From an archaeon (GTDB lineage Archaea > Altiarchaeota > Altiarchaeia > IMC4 > QMZM01): a DNA stretch of 8,414 bases. The notes beneath the pieces were generated by a model, which was given only the letters and a program-made list of their open reading frames with translations, ran no database searches and was not told where the DNA came from. The stretch covers positions 1 to 8,414 of the forward strand of contig JAOZNG010000001.1 in the NCBI GenBank assembly GCA_029933895.1, read 5' to 3'. Positions within the stretch are counted from its first letter, which is position 1, and each line of letters starts with the position of its first letter. Positions 1 to 5,326 of the stretch are shown here, one piece after another. A program made the translations under genes and the position numbers.

Positions 1-213
1 GGCAAGGAGAGCAAGAAGATGCTGAAGAAGGATGACATGGTAAGGGCCCGGATTGTATCGGTCAGCCTGAAACCAAGGTTCTCTGACTCTAAGGTTGGAT
101 TGACTATGAGGCAGCCTTACCTGGGCAAGATGGAGTGGCTTGAGGATGAGAAGAAGGAGTTGGAGAAGGTTAAAAAAGAGAAGAGCAAGAGACCAAGGAG
201 GGAGGAAAAATGA
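1..213 (+). CDS. rpo7: DNA-directed RNA polymerase subunit Rpo7 (RpoE1), C-terminal fragment
   Basis: The reading frame is open from the first base of the window, so this is the 3' part of a gene that begins upstream; 70 codons are visible. The protein matches the C-terminal S1/OB-fold end of archaeal Rpo7. It has the run [11 protein letters not shown] followed by [17 protein letters not shown], which is characteristic of this subunit, and a Lys/Arg/Glu-rich charged tail over the last 25 residues. In archaea Rpo7 forms the polymerase stalk with Rpo4, which helps open the promoter and binds nascent RNA. The stop codon overlaps the start of spt4 in an ATGA arrangement, and Spt4 is the usual archaeal neighbour. 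This order supports the assignment despite the missing N-terminus. Confidence 0.93.
   Translation, partial: GKESKKMLKKDDMVRARIVSVSLKPRFSDSKVGLTMRQPYLGKMEWLEDEKKELEKVKKEKSKRPRREEK
201..205 (+). promoter_or_regulatory. Shine-Dalgarno for spt4
   Basis: GGAGG lies four bases before the ATG at 210, inside the last codons of rpo7. It supports the start chosen for the very short spt4 gene and coupled translation with rpo7. Confidence 0.65.
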
Positions 214-386
214 GGGCATGTAAAAAATGCATGAGGGTTGTTGAGGGAGATACGTGTCCTGTATGCGGGGGGCACACTTCACAATATTGGAGTGGTTATC
301 TGGCGGTTATTGACCCCGGGAATTCAAAGATTGCGCTCAGGATGGAAATAAAAACCCCCGGAGAGTTCGCATTGAAGGTCCGGTGA
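210..386 (+). CDS. spt4: Transcription elongation factor Spt4 (RpoE2)
   Basis: A 58-residue protein, which is the normal size for archaeal Spt4. It has a four-cysteine zinc site made of CKKC at residues 4-7 and CPVC at 16-19. These are followed by the family signature [10 protein letters not shown] (27-36) and a [11 protein letters not shown] ending. Spt4 binds the NGN domain of Spt5, and the pair clamps RNA polymerase to raise processivity. The ATG overlaps the rpo7 stop as ATGA and has a GGAGG four bases upstream. The stop codon overlaps the GTG start of the next gene (GTGA). The double overlap implies translational coupling across three genes. Although the gene is short, the zinc ligands, conserved core and position leave little doubt. 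Confidence 0.95.
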   Translation: MRACKKCMRVVEGDTCPVCGGHTSQYWSGYLAVIDPGNSKIALRMEIKTPGEFALKVR

Positions 387-886
387 GGATGGAATACAGG
401 CTGTTAAGGCTCCCTTTATCACTCCGCCGGGAACTTAAGAAACCCTTCGGGAGGGTGCTAGACGACATCCGGGAGTTGGATATTGAATCAGGTATCCTCA
501 TATGTGTGGGTGATAGGGTTTCAGCTGATGCCTTGGAGGCAGGTCTGGAGCCTAAAATCATTGTATATGATAGCAGGATTAAGAGGGAGAGTATTAAGCT
601 CCCGTCCTCGATAAGAAACCATAGAGCAGAGCTGGTGGAGGTTAAAAACCCAGCCGGCTATTTAACCCCCGAAGCATTCAGTGCCTTGGAGAAGGCCCTT
701 GGTTCGGATTTAGGGTATAAGATATTCATTGAGGGAGAAGAGGATCTGGTGGCATTAGCTGCCATTAAGCTTGCACCGTTGGGTTCATTAGTCATCTACG
801 GCCAGCCGGGGGAGGGTTTGGTGGCTGTGGAAGTTGACGGTGTTATGAAAGGGAAGGTGGATAAAATCATGGAGCAGATGGTTTAA
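383..886 (+). CDS. GTP-dependent dephospho-CoA kinase (DUF359 family)
   Basis: A protein of 167 residues (165 if the ATG at 389 is used) that matches the archaeal DUF359 family. This family was shown in Thermococcus to phosphorylate dephospho-CoA with GTP, the last step of CoA synthesis, and is unrelated to bacterial CoaE. Visible family motifs are GDRVS at residues 43-47, a D-x-R at 63-65 (YDSRIKR), NPAGYLT at 89-95, the acidic segment GEEDLVALAAIKLAP at 118-132, and YGQPGEG at 139-145. The GTG at 383 overlaps the spt4 stop and has a weak GAAGG upstream. The ATG at 389 is an equally plausible start two codons later. Sitting between spt4 and rps24e is the common archaeal arrangement. Cytoplasmic. 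Confidence 0.92.
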   Translation: MRMEYRLLRLPLSLRRELKKPFGRVLDDIRELDIESGILICVGDRVSADALEAGLEPKIIVYDSRIKRESIKLPSSIRNHRAELVEVKNPAGYLTPEAFSALEKALGSDLGYKIFIEGEEDLVALAAIKLAPLGSLVIYGQPGEGLVAVEVDGVMKGKVDKIMEQMV

Positions 887-887
887 A

Positions 888-1214
888 ATGGATGTGGAAA
901 TACGGGAGGAGAGAGATAATCCTCTCCTCAGGAGGAGAGAGTATGAGTTCATTATCAGCTTTGAGGGCGCTACTCCCTCCAGAGGGGATGTGAGAGCAAA
1001 GCTGGTGTCTGTGTTGAACTCAGAGAACAGGCTTACTGTCCTAGACTCATACAGTACGGAGTATGGTATGAACAAGGCAAAGGGTTTGGTTAAGGTTTAT
1101 TTCGATGAGGATAGTATGGGTGTTGAGCCTAAACACATACTATCCAAGAATTTCCCCGCTAAGGAGGTGAAGGAGCCTGAAGCGAAGGATAAAAAGGGGG
1201 ATGGAGGTGATTAA
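888..1214 (+). CDS. rps24e: Small ribosomal subunit protein eS24 (S24e)
   Basis: A 108-residue protein typical of archaeal S24e. It has an N-terminal [18 protein letters not shown] strand region (about 11-28). Next comes the hallmark TPSR (30-33), which leads into the helix that ends in a [10 protein letters not shown] strand (51-60), then GLVKVYFDE and a VEPKHIL helix near residue 80. The tail is Lys/Glu/Asp-rich and probably disordered. It is a 30S ribosomal protein shared by archaea and eukaryotes. The ATG comes one base after the stop of the CoA kinase gene, so translation is probably coupled. I see no strong Shine-Dalgarno; GGAG at 871-874 is rather far away. The last codons carry the ribosome-binding site of rps27ae. 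Confidence 0.95.
   Translation: MDVEIREERDNPLLRRREYEFIISFEGATPSRGDVRAKLVSVLNSENRLTVLDSYSTEYGMNKAKGLVKVYFDEDSMGVEPKHILSKNFPAKEVKEPEAKDKKGDGGD
1203..1212 (+). promoter_or_regulatory. Perfect Shine-Dalgarno for rps27ae, embedded in the end of rps24e
   Basis: GGAGGTGATT is fully complementary to the 3' end of archaeal 16S rRNA and lies four bases before the ATG at 1217. It also encodes the final Gly-Gly-Asp and stop region of rps24e, so one stretch serves both as coding end and ribosome-binding site. It fixes the start of rps27ae. Confidence 0.85.
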
Positions 1215-1216
1215 CC

Positions 1217-1372
1217 ATGGTTAATAAGTGGGAGCAGTATGTGTTATCCGGTGATAAAGTGGGGAGGAAGAATAAGATTTGCCCCAAGTGCGGTGATGGT
1301 GTGTTCATGGCCCACCACATGGACAGGGATACCTGCGGTAAGTGTGGCTACACCGAGTTCAGGAAGAAATAA
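1217..1372 (+). CDS. rps27ae: Small ribosomal subunit protein eS31 (S27ae)
   Basis: A 51-residue zinc-ribbon ribosomal protein, at the usual archaeal length because archaea lack the ubiquitin fusion seen in eukaryotes. The two metal-binding knuckles are CPKCG (Cys22, Cys25) and CGKCG (Cys40, Cys43). They are separated by the conserved [12 protein letters not shown] stretch and followed by GYTEF and a basic end. It belongs to the 30S subunit near the decoding centre. The start is set by a perfect Shine-Dalgarno. It is the last plus-strand gene of the operon, and its stop lies two bases from the stop of a convergent minus-strand gene. The kae1/bud32 gene that often follows in euryarchaea is absent here. 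Confidence 0.95.
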   Translation: MVNKWEQYVLSGDKVGRKNKICPKCGDGVFMAHHMDRDTCGKCGYTEFRKK

Positions 1373-1374
1373 TT

Positions 1375-2691
1375 CTATATCCGTTTATCCTCCTTGAGTG
1401 TGGATAATAGCGTATTCACTGAATAGGAGGCTCTGGTAATGCCCATACTCCTTCTTTCCGTGTCTGTACCCACAAGATAGATGCCGTCTATTGGGGTTCT
1501 CACGTCCGCGAAGAGTGTGTCGATGGTCCAAACAGCCTTCTCAGGTATCAGCATCTGGTAGTGTATCATGTCCACGTTTCTCTCTATTCTGGGGCTTATC
1601 TCGTATATTGTTTCCAGAGACCTCTTTTTTTCTTTTTTCTCGTTAAAGCCTTGGGGCAGGCTGAAGGCGAAGCCTACGAGCTGTTTCCCCTTAGGTGAAA
1701 GGTTTGGGTCGTAGTTTGACACCGGAACTGCCCAGGTGTAGGGGTCGGAGTCCACCCATATCTCGGAGCCGTCCCTCTTGAATATTTTCTCGTCCAAGCC
1801 AAGCCAGACAGTTAATGCGTTAATCTTATACAGTCTACTCAGTGAGTCTATATAGTTTTCTGGGAGCTTGTTTTCTGTCAGTTCCGGTAAATCCGAGGTG
1901 AATCCCGAGTAAATTAATGTATTGTAGCGGTACTCTCCGCCAGTGGACTCTATTGTCTTCTCGGCGTGGTTTATGCCCACAACCTTTTCCCCTGTTCTTA
2001 ATTCAACTCTTTTCTCGGGGATGGATACCTTGATGGAGGTGATGATGGACTGTATACCTCCCTTGGGATATACCTGGTCCTGTGCTCCCTCCTTCATGAG
2101 TATGTTGTATATTTTGTCCAGCATCCCCCTGGATTGGCTTTTATAGTGTTCTGCGTCAACAAACCTCTCCACTGGTGTTTTATCCATGGGGGCTCCCGTC
2201 ATGAAATAAGACATGCAGTTAAGGAATCTGATGGTGGGCTCGCTTAAGCCGTTGCCTATGAAGTCTGCCACAGATTTCTTGGATAGGTCCTCTCCCTTGT
2301 TGAAGAGGTAGGATATGCTGAACAGCGTCTTCATGAGGTATATCCTGTCCGCCTGAGGTAGTAGGTCGAAGGATACCCAGTCCCTCATGTTCCAGGGGAA
2401 GGGTTTAACCCTGTTGTTCAAGACCACATAGTATCGGCCATGTGGCATGAAATTGGGGATTATGTCAAAGTAGCTGTCTATTAGATACTTCAGGGGGCCC
2501 TGGGATACTCTGGTTATCATGTGGGGTCCTGTGTCCACCTGGTATCCGTCAACCTTGTAGGAGCGGCATACACCCCCAAGATAGTCCTCCTTCTCCAGTA
2601 AAAGCACGTTTCTGCCTTCTTTCCCCAGTGCTAGGGCGCTTAGTAATCCACTTACTCCCCCGCCCACAACAATAAAATCTTTTTCCTCCAT
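1375..2691 (-). CDS. FAD-dependent oxidoreductase, phytoene desaturase / protoporphyrinogen oxidase-like
   Basis: A 438-residue flavoprotein. The N-terminus has a Rossmann dinucleotide fold: FIVVGGGVSGL with GxGxxG at 10-15, Glu33 at the end of strand 2, and the LGGVCRSYKVDGYQVDTGPH segment at 38-57 that is typical of CrtI/HemY/amine-oxidase-type enzymes. In the middle is YPKGGIQSI, which matches the conserved substrate-domain motif. The C-terminus has DGIYLVGTDTERRSMGITRA, the second FAD-contact motif. There is no signal peptide. The ATG at 2691 is preferred because the flavin fold starts immediately after it. Longer in-frame starts reach to 2805 but overlap the end of the upstream gene with unstructured sequence. 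The start is 2 bp after the Alg7-like stop, so the two are probably co-transcribed. The substrate is unknown; a lipid or isoprenoid is an inference. Its stop faces rps27ae across 2 bp. Confidence 0.85.
   Translation of the reverse strand: MEEKDFIVVGGGVSGLLSALALGKEGRNVLLLEKEDYLGGVCRSYKVDGYQVDTGPHMITRVSQGPLKYLIDSYFDIIPNFMPHGRYYVVLNNRVKPFPWNMRDWVSFDLLPQADRIYLMKTLFSISYLFNKGEDLSKKSVADFIGNGLSEPTIRFLNCMSYFMTGAPMDKTPVERFVDAEHYKSQSRGMLDKIYNILMKEGAQDQVYPKGGIQSIITSIKVSIPEKRVELRTGEKVVGINHAEKTIESTGGEYRYNTLIYSGFTSDLPELTENKLPENYIDSLSRLYKINALTVWLGLDEKIFKRDGSEIWVDSDPYTWAVPVSNYDPNLSPKGKQLVGFAFSLPQGFNEKKEKKRSLETIYEISPRIERNVDMIHYQMLIPEKAVWTIDTLFADVRTPIDGIYLVGTDTERRSMGITRASYSVNTLLSTLKEDKRI
1625..1638 (+). terminator. 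Possible U-tract terminator for the plus-strand ribosomal operon
   Basis: On the plus strand there is a run of seven T, a C, then six T (with further pyrimidines on either side). It lies about 250 bases downstream of the rps27ae stop and inside the antisense of the convergent FAD oxidoreductase, where it encodes the Lys/Glu run EKKEKK. Archaeal transcription ends at such U-tracts (aCPSF1-dependent or intrinsic), and nothing U-rich is seen closer to rps27ae. The alternative is that it is only a by-product of Lys codons. Confidence 0.3.
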
Positions 2692-2693
2692 CC

Positions 2694-3686
2694 TTAACTC
2701 ACTGAAAGAATCGCGAGAGCTCCGAATATTAACTCGATGAGTATTAACAGCTTTACCAGGTTTTGTTCCTTTATTCCGTTGCTCAGTTTCATAATCCACT
2801 GGCACAGGCTTATTGGTTTCCCGTTGCAGGTTAGTTTACCGTTGTATAGCTCGCCCCACCATTTATCGCTTGGGAATCTGTTAGCCAGCTTTATGAAGAA
2901 GTCTATGATGTAGGGCATGGTTACAATAATCCCTGCTGTTTCGAAGTTTCCCACAATCACTGATGCTGCTATTATGGTCCCTATGGAGAGGGTTCCTATG
3001 TCTCCCATCAAAAGCCTGGCTGGATACCAGTTGTATTTGAGGAAGGCGAGTAAAGCTCCTGACATGGAAAGCAACAGGATCAGGGCTTCTGGACGATCTA
3101 TGCTCCATGCGATGTATGCTAGAGACATGGACGCTACTAAACCCATACCCGCCTCCAATCCATTGAAGCCCGCTAGCATGTTGGTTACATTCGATGCCCC
3201 GGTTATGCCTACTGGTATCAGGATAAGGGCATAGAATATCCCAAAGTCCACGTTGCCTACGAATGGAAATCTCATGGTGGACACCCCTGCCTGCACCGCG
3301 ACAAGGGGCAGGGATGCGAACATAGGAAGCAGTGCTTTTATGGATTGTCTCATGGCAAAGAGGTCGTCGAATATCCCCACAAGGGTCATGATCAGTATCG
3401 TGGAGAGGGATGCGAGCACCAGGTTCAGCTCGAGATTGTTTATTTCTGTTACACAGAGAAGGAGGTGTACGTGTTGTGAGAAGGTGTACATGGAAATCGA
3501 TGAGAGAATTCCAGCTGAGAAACCGAAGACTATCACGAGACCACCCATCTCGGGCAGCGACGGTTTTTCTTTTTTGTTAACGTCATCTCCTGTTAAGCCT
3601 GCCTTCTTGAGTTTGGGCATGATCCATGGAGCCGTTATGTATGTGGTCAGGAAAGAAACCACGGGCACAATCAGGTAAGAAAGCAT
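2694..3686 (-). CDS. UDP-GlcNAc:polyprenyl-phosphate GlcNAc-1-phosphate transferase-like (Alg7/AglH type, GT4/MraY superfamily)
   Basis: A 330-residue polytopic membrane protein with about ten hydrophobic segments. Superfamily motifs in order are KPSLPEMGG (41-49), an acidic GIFDDLF (104-110), N166-x2-N169 followed by AGFNGLEAG (172-180), and LLMGDIGTL (226-233). The AGFNGLE form resembles eukaryotic Alg7/DPAGT1 and archaeal AglH rather than bacterial MraY, which has DGLDGL. It therefore probably transfers a HexNAc-1-phosphate from a UDP-sugar to dolichyl-type phosphate, the first step of N-glycan or another envelope glycan. The active site would face the cytoplasm. The hydrophilic loop at about 271-300 and a final membrane helix (310-328) are also family-like. 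The start at 3686 has GAGAGAT just upstream and an AT-rich promoter region. The precise donor sugar and glycan cannot be read from sequence. Confidence 0.88.
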   Translation of the reverse strand: MLSYLIVPVVSFLTTYITAPWIMPKLKKAGLTGDDVNKKEKPSLPEMGGLVIVFGFSAGILSSISMYTFSQHVHLLLCVTEINNLELNLVLASLSTILIMTLVGIFDDLFAMRQSIKALLPMFASLPLVAVQAGVSTMRFPFVGNVDFGIFYALILIPVGITGASNVTNMLAGFNGLEAGMGLVASMSLAYIAWSIDRPEALILLLSMSGALLAFLKYNWYPARLLMGDIGTLSIGTIIAASVIVGNFETAGIIVTMPYIIDFFIKLANRFPSDKWWGELYNGKLTCNGKPISLCQWIMKLSNGIKEQNLVKLLILIELIFGALAILSVS

Positions 3687-3715
3687 TTTATCTCTCTAAT
3701 TTTATTTATTGATTT

Positions 3716-3727
3716 AATCTTATAATA
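3716..3727 (-). promoter_or_regulatory. Probable TATA element for the Alg7-like gene
   Basis: On the minus strand TATTATAAGATT is centred about 36 bases before the ATG at 3686. This predicts a start about 8-10 bases upstream of the codon, hence a very short leader containing GAGAGAT. The surrounding 3687-3730 is strongly AT-rich. No clear BRE is visible. Confidence 0.4.
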
Positions 3728-3901
3728 CATCCCATATGCCGAAGAAATGATTTTTCTTTAACTAATGTTATTCCTTACTGTACCTCAAACGTGGCGAGGT
3801 TTCCTATCTTAAACTACATTATCCAACACAGCACATCAAACCTGACAGCATTCATTCCCACATTCCCTCTCCAAGCAGCCTCCCCCACAACGTATACAAG
3901 G

Positions 3902-3918
3902 AAAAGCTTCTTCGAAGC
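3902..3918 (-). terminator. Possible terminator hairpin downstream of the GT4 gene
   Basis: On the minus strand GCTTC-GAA-GAAGC forms a perfect 5-bp stem with a 3-base loop and is followed directly by TTTT. It starts 34 bases after the GT4 stop codon. The stem and U-run are short, and archaea rely less on hairpins, so this is tentative. It would separate the GT4 transcript from the Alg7-like unit. Confidence 0.3.
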
Positions 3919-3951
3919 AGATGAGGATGATGTGAAGGTTGCTGCTGGATG

Positions 3952-5046
3952 CTAGCTTTTCCCCAGCTGCTCGTATATCTCCAGCAGTTTTTTAATGGTA
4001 TTCTTCACGGAATGCTTCTCCACCTCCCTCAAACAGTTCCTGGAAAGCCTCTCTCTTTCACTGAAGGCTTTATCCACACCCTCCCTCAGTTGCTCGATGT
4101 CCCCCTGAGGGTAAAGGAACCCTGTCACACCATCCTCTATTGTATCCTTCAAGGCCATGGCATCAGCTCCCACAACAGGAACACCGCAGGCCATTGATTC
4201 AAGAGCAACAAGCCCCTGTGTTTCAGCAGTTGAAGGGAAAACAAACAGATCAAGTGCTGAATAAAACTCCCGCAACACCTCCCTGGAAAGGAAGCCCAGG
4301 ATCTTCACGTTATCCCTGGCTTCAGCCATCCGCCTGTAGTGCTCCTCCGCAGGACCCTTACCTGCCATAATAATCTCGCCATCAAACTCATCAGAGAAAG
4401 AGATAATATCCTCCAGATGTTTCTCGTAGCCGAAGCGGCCGCAGAATCCAATAACCCTCTCCGACTCAATCCCGTACTTCTCCCTGAAATTTGTCGGATC
4501 AACATAGTGGAAGAACTCCAGATCAACACCGTTGGATAAAACAGTCACATCCCTGACGCCTTTCCCCAGAAGCCTGTCCCTTATGGTCTTGGAGGGAGCG
4601 GTAACATAATCACAGGAGTTAAGAAGCCTCTTCTCCCAGAGATTATAGAACCTCATCAAGGTACTCCTCAAAGGCTCCTTCCGGGTTATGTAGTTTATGT
4701 AGTCATCCGCAGGGGTATGATATGTGAGTATCCTCGGGACACCATGCTTCTTTGATGCATAGACTCCAGCCATCGCCATCGTGAACAACCCATGGATATG
4801 GACTAAATCCAGGTGCCTGGATTTCTCTGATATGTCGGTGGGGAACGCTACATGATAACCCTTGTAGAACCTGAACTCGAAGGAGCGGAAGGGGTACTCT
4901 CTCTCCCGGGGGGAATAGCCCTCAGCATCAGGGTAGTATACATAGACGTTATGGTATTCCTGAAGGCGTTTCCTCCATTCATCTATCGTATAAACCACGC
5001 CATTAACCTGGGGGAAATAGCTGTCAGTAAATATCCCAATATTCAT
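3952..5046 (-). CDS. GT-B fold glycosyltransferase, family 4
   Basis: A 364-residue retaining glycosyltransferase of the GT4 type, related to PimA/SqdX/diacylglycerol-glucosyltransferase-like enzymes. The N-terminal acceptor domain starts MNIGIFTDSYFPQVNGV with a glycine-rich loop. It also contains DLVHIHGLF (80-88) and ILTYHTPADDY (106-116), which is typical of enzymes acting on membrane-lipid or polyprenol acceptors. The C-terminal donor domain has FCGRFGYEKH (201-210, with phosphate-binding Arg204 and Lys209), MAGKGP (227-232), and the E-x7-E motif ETQGLVALE (Glu275 to Glu283) followed by SMACGVPVV. No signal peptide or membrane helix is seen, so it is probably cytoplasmic and membrane-associated. 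Donor and acceptor are unknown; GDP-mannose or UDP-glucose are plausible. The neighbouring Alg7-like enzyme suggests envelope glycan or glycolipid synthesis. Length is normal and nothing appears missing. Confidence 0.9.
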   Translation of the reverse strand: MNIGIFTDSYFPQVNGVVYTIDEWRKRLQEYHNVYVYYPDAEGYSPREREYPFRSFEFRFYKGYHVAFPTDISEKSRHLDLVHIHGLFTMAMAGVYASKKHGVPRILTYHTPADDYINYITRKEPLRSTLMRFYNLWEKRLLNSCDYVTAPSKTIRDRLLGKGVRDVTVLSNGVDLEFFHYVDPTNFREKYGIESERVIGFCGRFGYEKHLEDIISFSDEFDGEIIMAGKGPAEEHYRRMAEARDNVKILGFLSREVLREFYSALDLFVFPSTAETQGLVALESMACGVPVVGADAMALKDTIEDGVTGFLYPQGDIEQLREGVDKAFSERERLSRNCLREVEKHSVKNTIKKLLEIYEQLGKS

Positions 5047-5070
5047 GTTATTTAGATTATCCTCTTCCTC

Positions 5071-5081
5071 CTAATTAAATA
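5071..5081 (-). promoter_or_regulatory. Probable TATA element for the GT4 gene, near-leaderless
   Basis: On the minus strand TATTTAATTAG lies about 30 bases before the ATG at 5046, the usual distance from an archaeal TATA box to the transcription start. The transcript would thus begin within a few bases of the start codon. GGAGG at 5066-5070 lies about 20 bases from the ATG, too far for a normal Shine-Dalgarno, which fits leaderless initiation. Confidence 0.45.
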
Positions 5082-5282
5082 CCCGATACATGATCCGCCA
5101 CAACAGCCAACAGAAGAGTCAAAGCCGGCTCCGCGCAAGGTAACTCCTCAACCTCATGAGCACATAAACATCCACCGGCTTCCCCCATTAAGTCATCAGG
5201 CAAGATAAACCCATAAACCGGTATAACAAACAAAACCGCTGTAAGGAGAATCCACTACATTAAAGTAATACTGTCTCCCCAG

Positions 5283-5302
5283 ATAAACCCCCGTCGGTTT
5301 AT
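5283..5302. repeat. Inverted repeat (7-bp arms, 6-base loop)
   Basis: ATAAACC (5283-5289) and GGTTTAT (5296-5302) are perfect inverted arms around CCCGTC. On plus-strand RNA the stem could grow by a G-U and an A-U pair. A third copy of the arm core, AAACC, lies at 5311-5315 and gives an alternative pairing with GGTTT at 5296-5300. Its role is unknown: it could be a 3'-end hairpin of the lipoprotein transcript or an operator. Confidence 0.45.
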
Positions 5303-5326
5303 TTCGGTTCAAACCTAAAAACATAT

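Larger units (their letters stand above)
3687..3951. other. Intergenic stretch between the GT4 gene and the Alg7-like gene
   Basis: 265 bases without a supportable gene. The right half (3687-3765) is AT-rich and holds the probable promoter of the Alg7-like gene. The left half contains, on the minus strand, a short hairpin with T4 and a reading frame unusually rich in Cys codons that lacks an ATG (see findings). No tRNA or recognisable RNA gene was seen. Confidence 0.6.
5047..5326. other. Intergenic stretch between the lipoprotein gene and the GT4 gene
   Basis: 280 bases with no recognised gene. On the minus strand two short ATG-initiated frames tile it almost end to end: 5196-5324 (42 codons) and 5075-5188 (37 codons, with Cys at 7, 9 and 18). 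Neither has a Shine-Dalgarno or a recognisable product. An inverted repeat lies at 5283-5302 and the GT4 TATA element at 5071-5081. A T5 run on the minus strand at 5317-5321, just after the lipoprotein stop, is a weak terminator candidate. No RNA gene was seen. Confidence 0.55.

Noticed and set aside
788..1075. Minus-strand open frame across the CoA kinase/rps24e junction
   Set aside because: It runs antisense to two confidently identified genes and has no recognisable product.
2692..2805. A 38-codon N-terminal extension of the FAD oxidoreductase up to an ATG at 2805
   Set aside because: It overlaps the conserved C-terminal end of the Alg7-like gene, is polar with no domain, and the flavin-binding fold begins right after the ATG at 2691.
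3253..3678. Long plus-strand open frame opposite the Alg7-like gene
   Set aside because: It is a shadow of the membrane-protein codons; the minus strand carries all family motifs and the plus-strand peptide has no recognisable features.
5130..5205. Possible C/D-box small RNA on the minus strand (TGATGA at about 5192-5197)
   Set aside because: The box C-like TGATGA is preceded by C rather than a purine, and no CTGA box D or C'/D' pair follows at suitable spacing.
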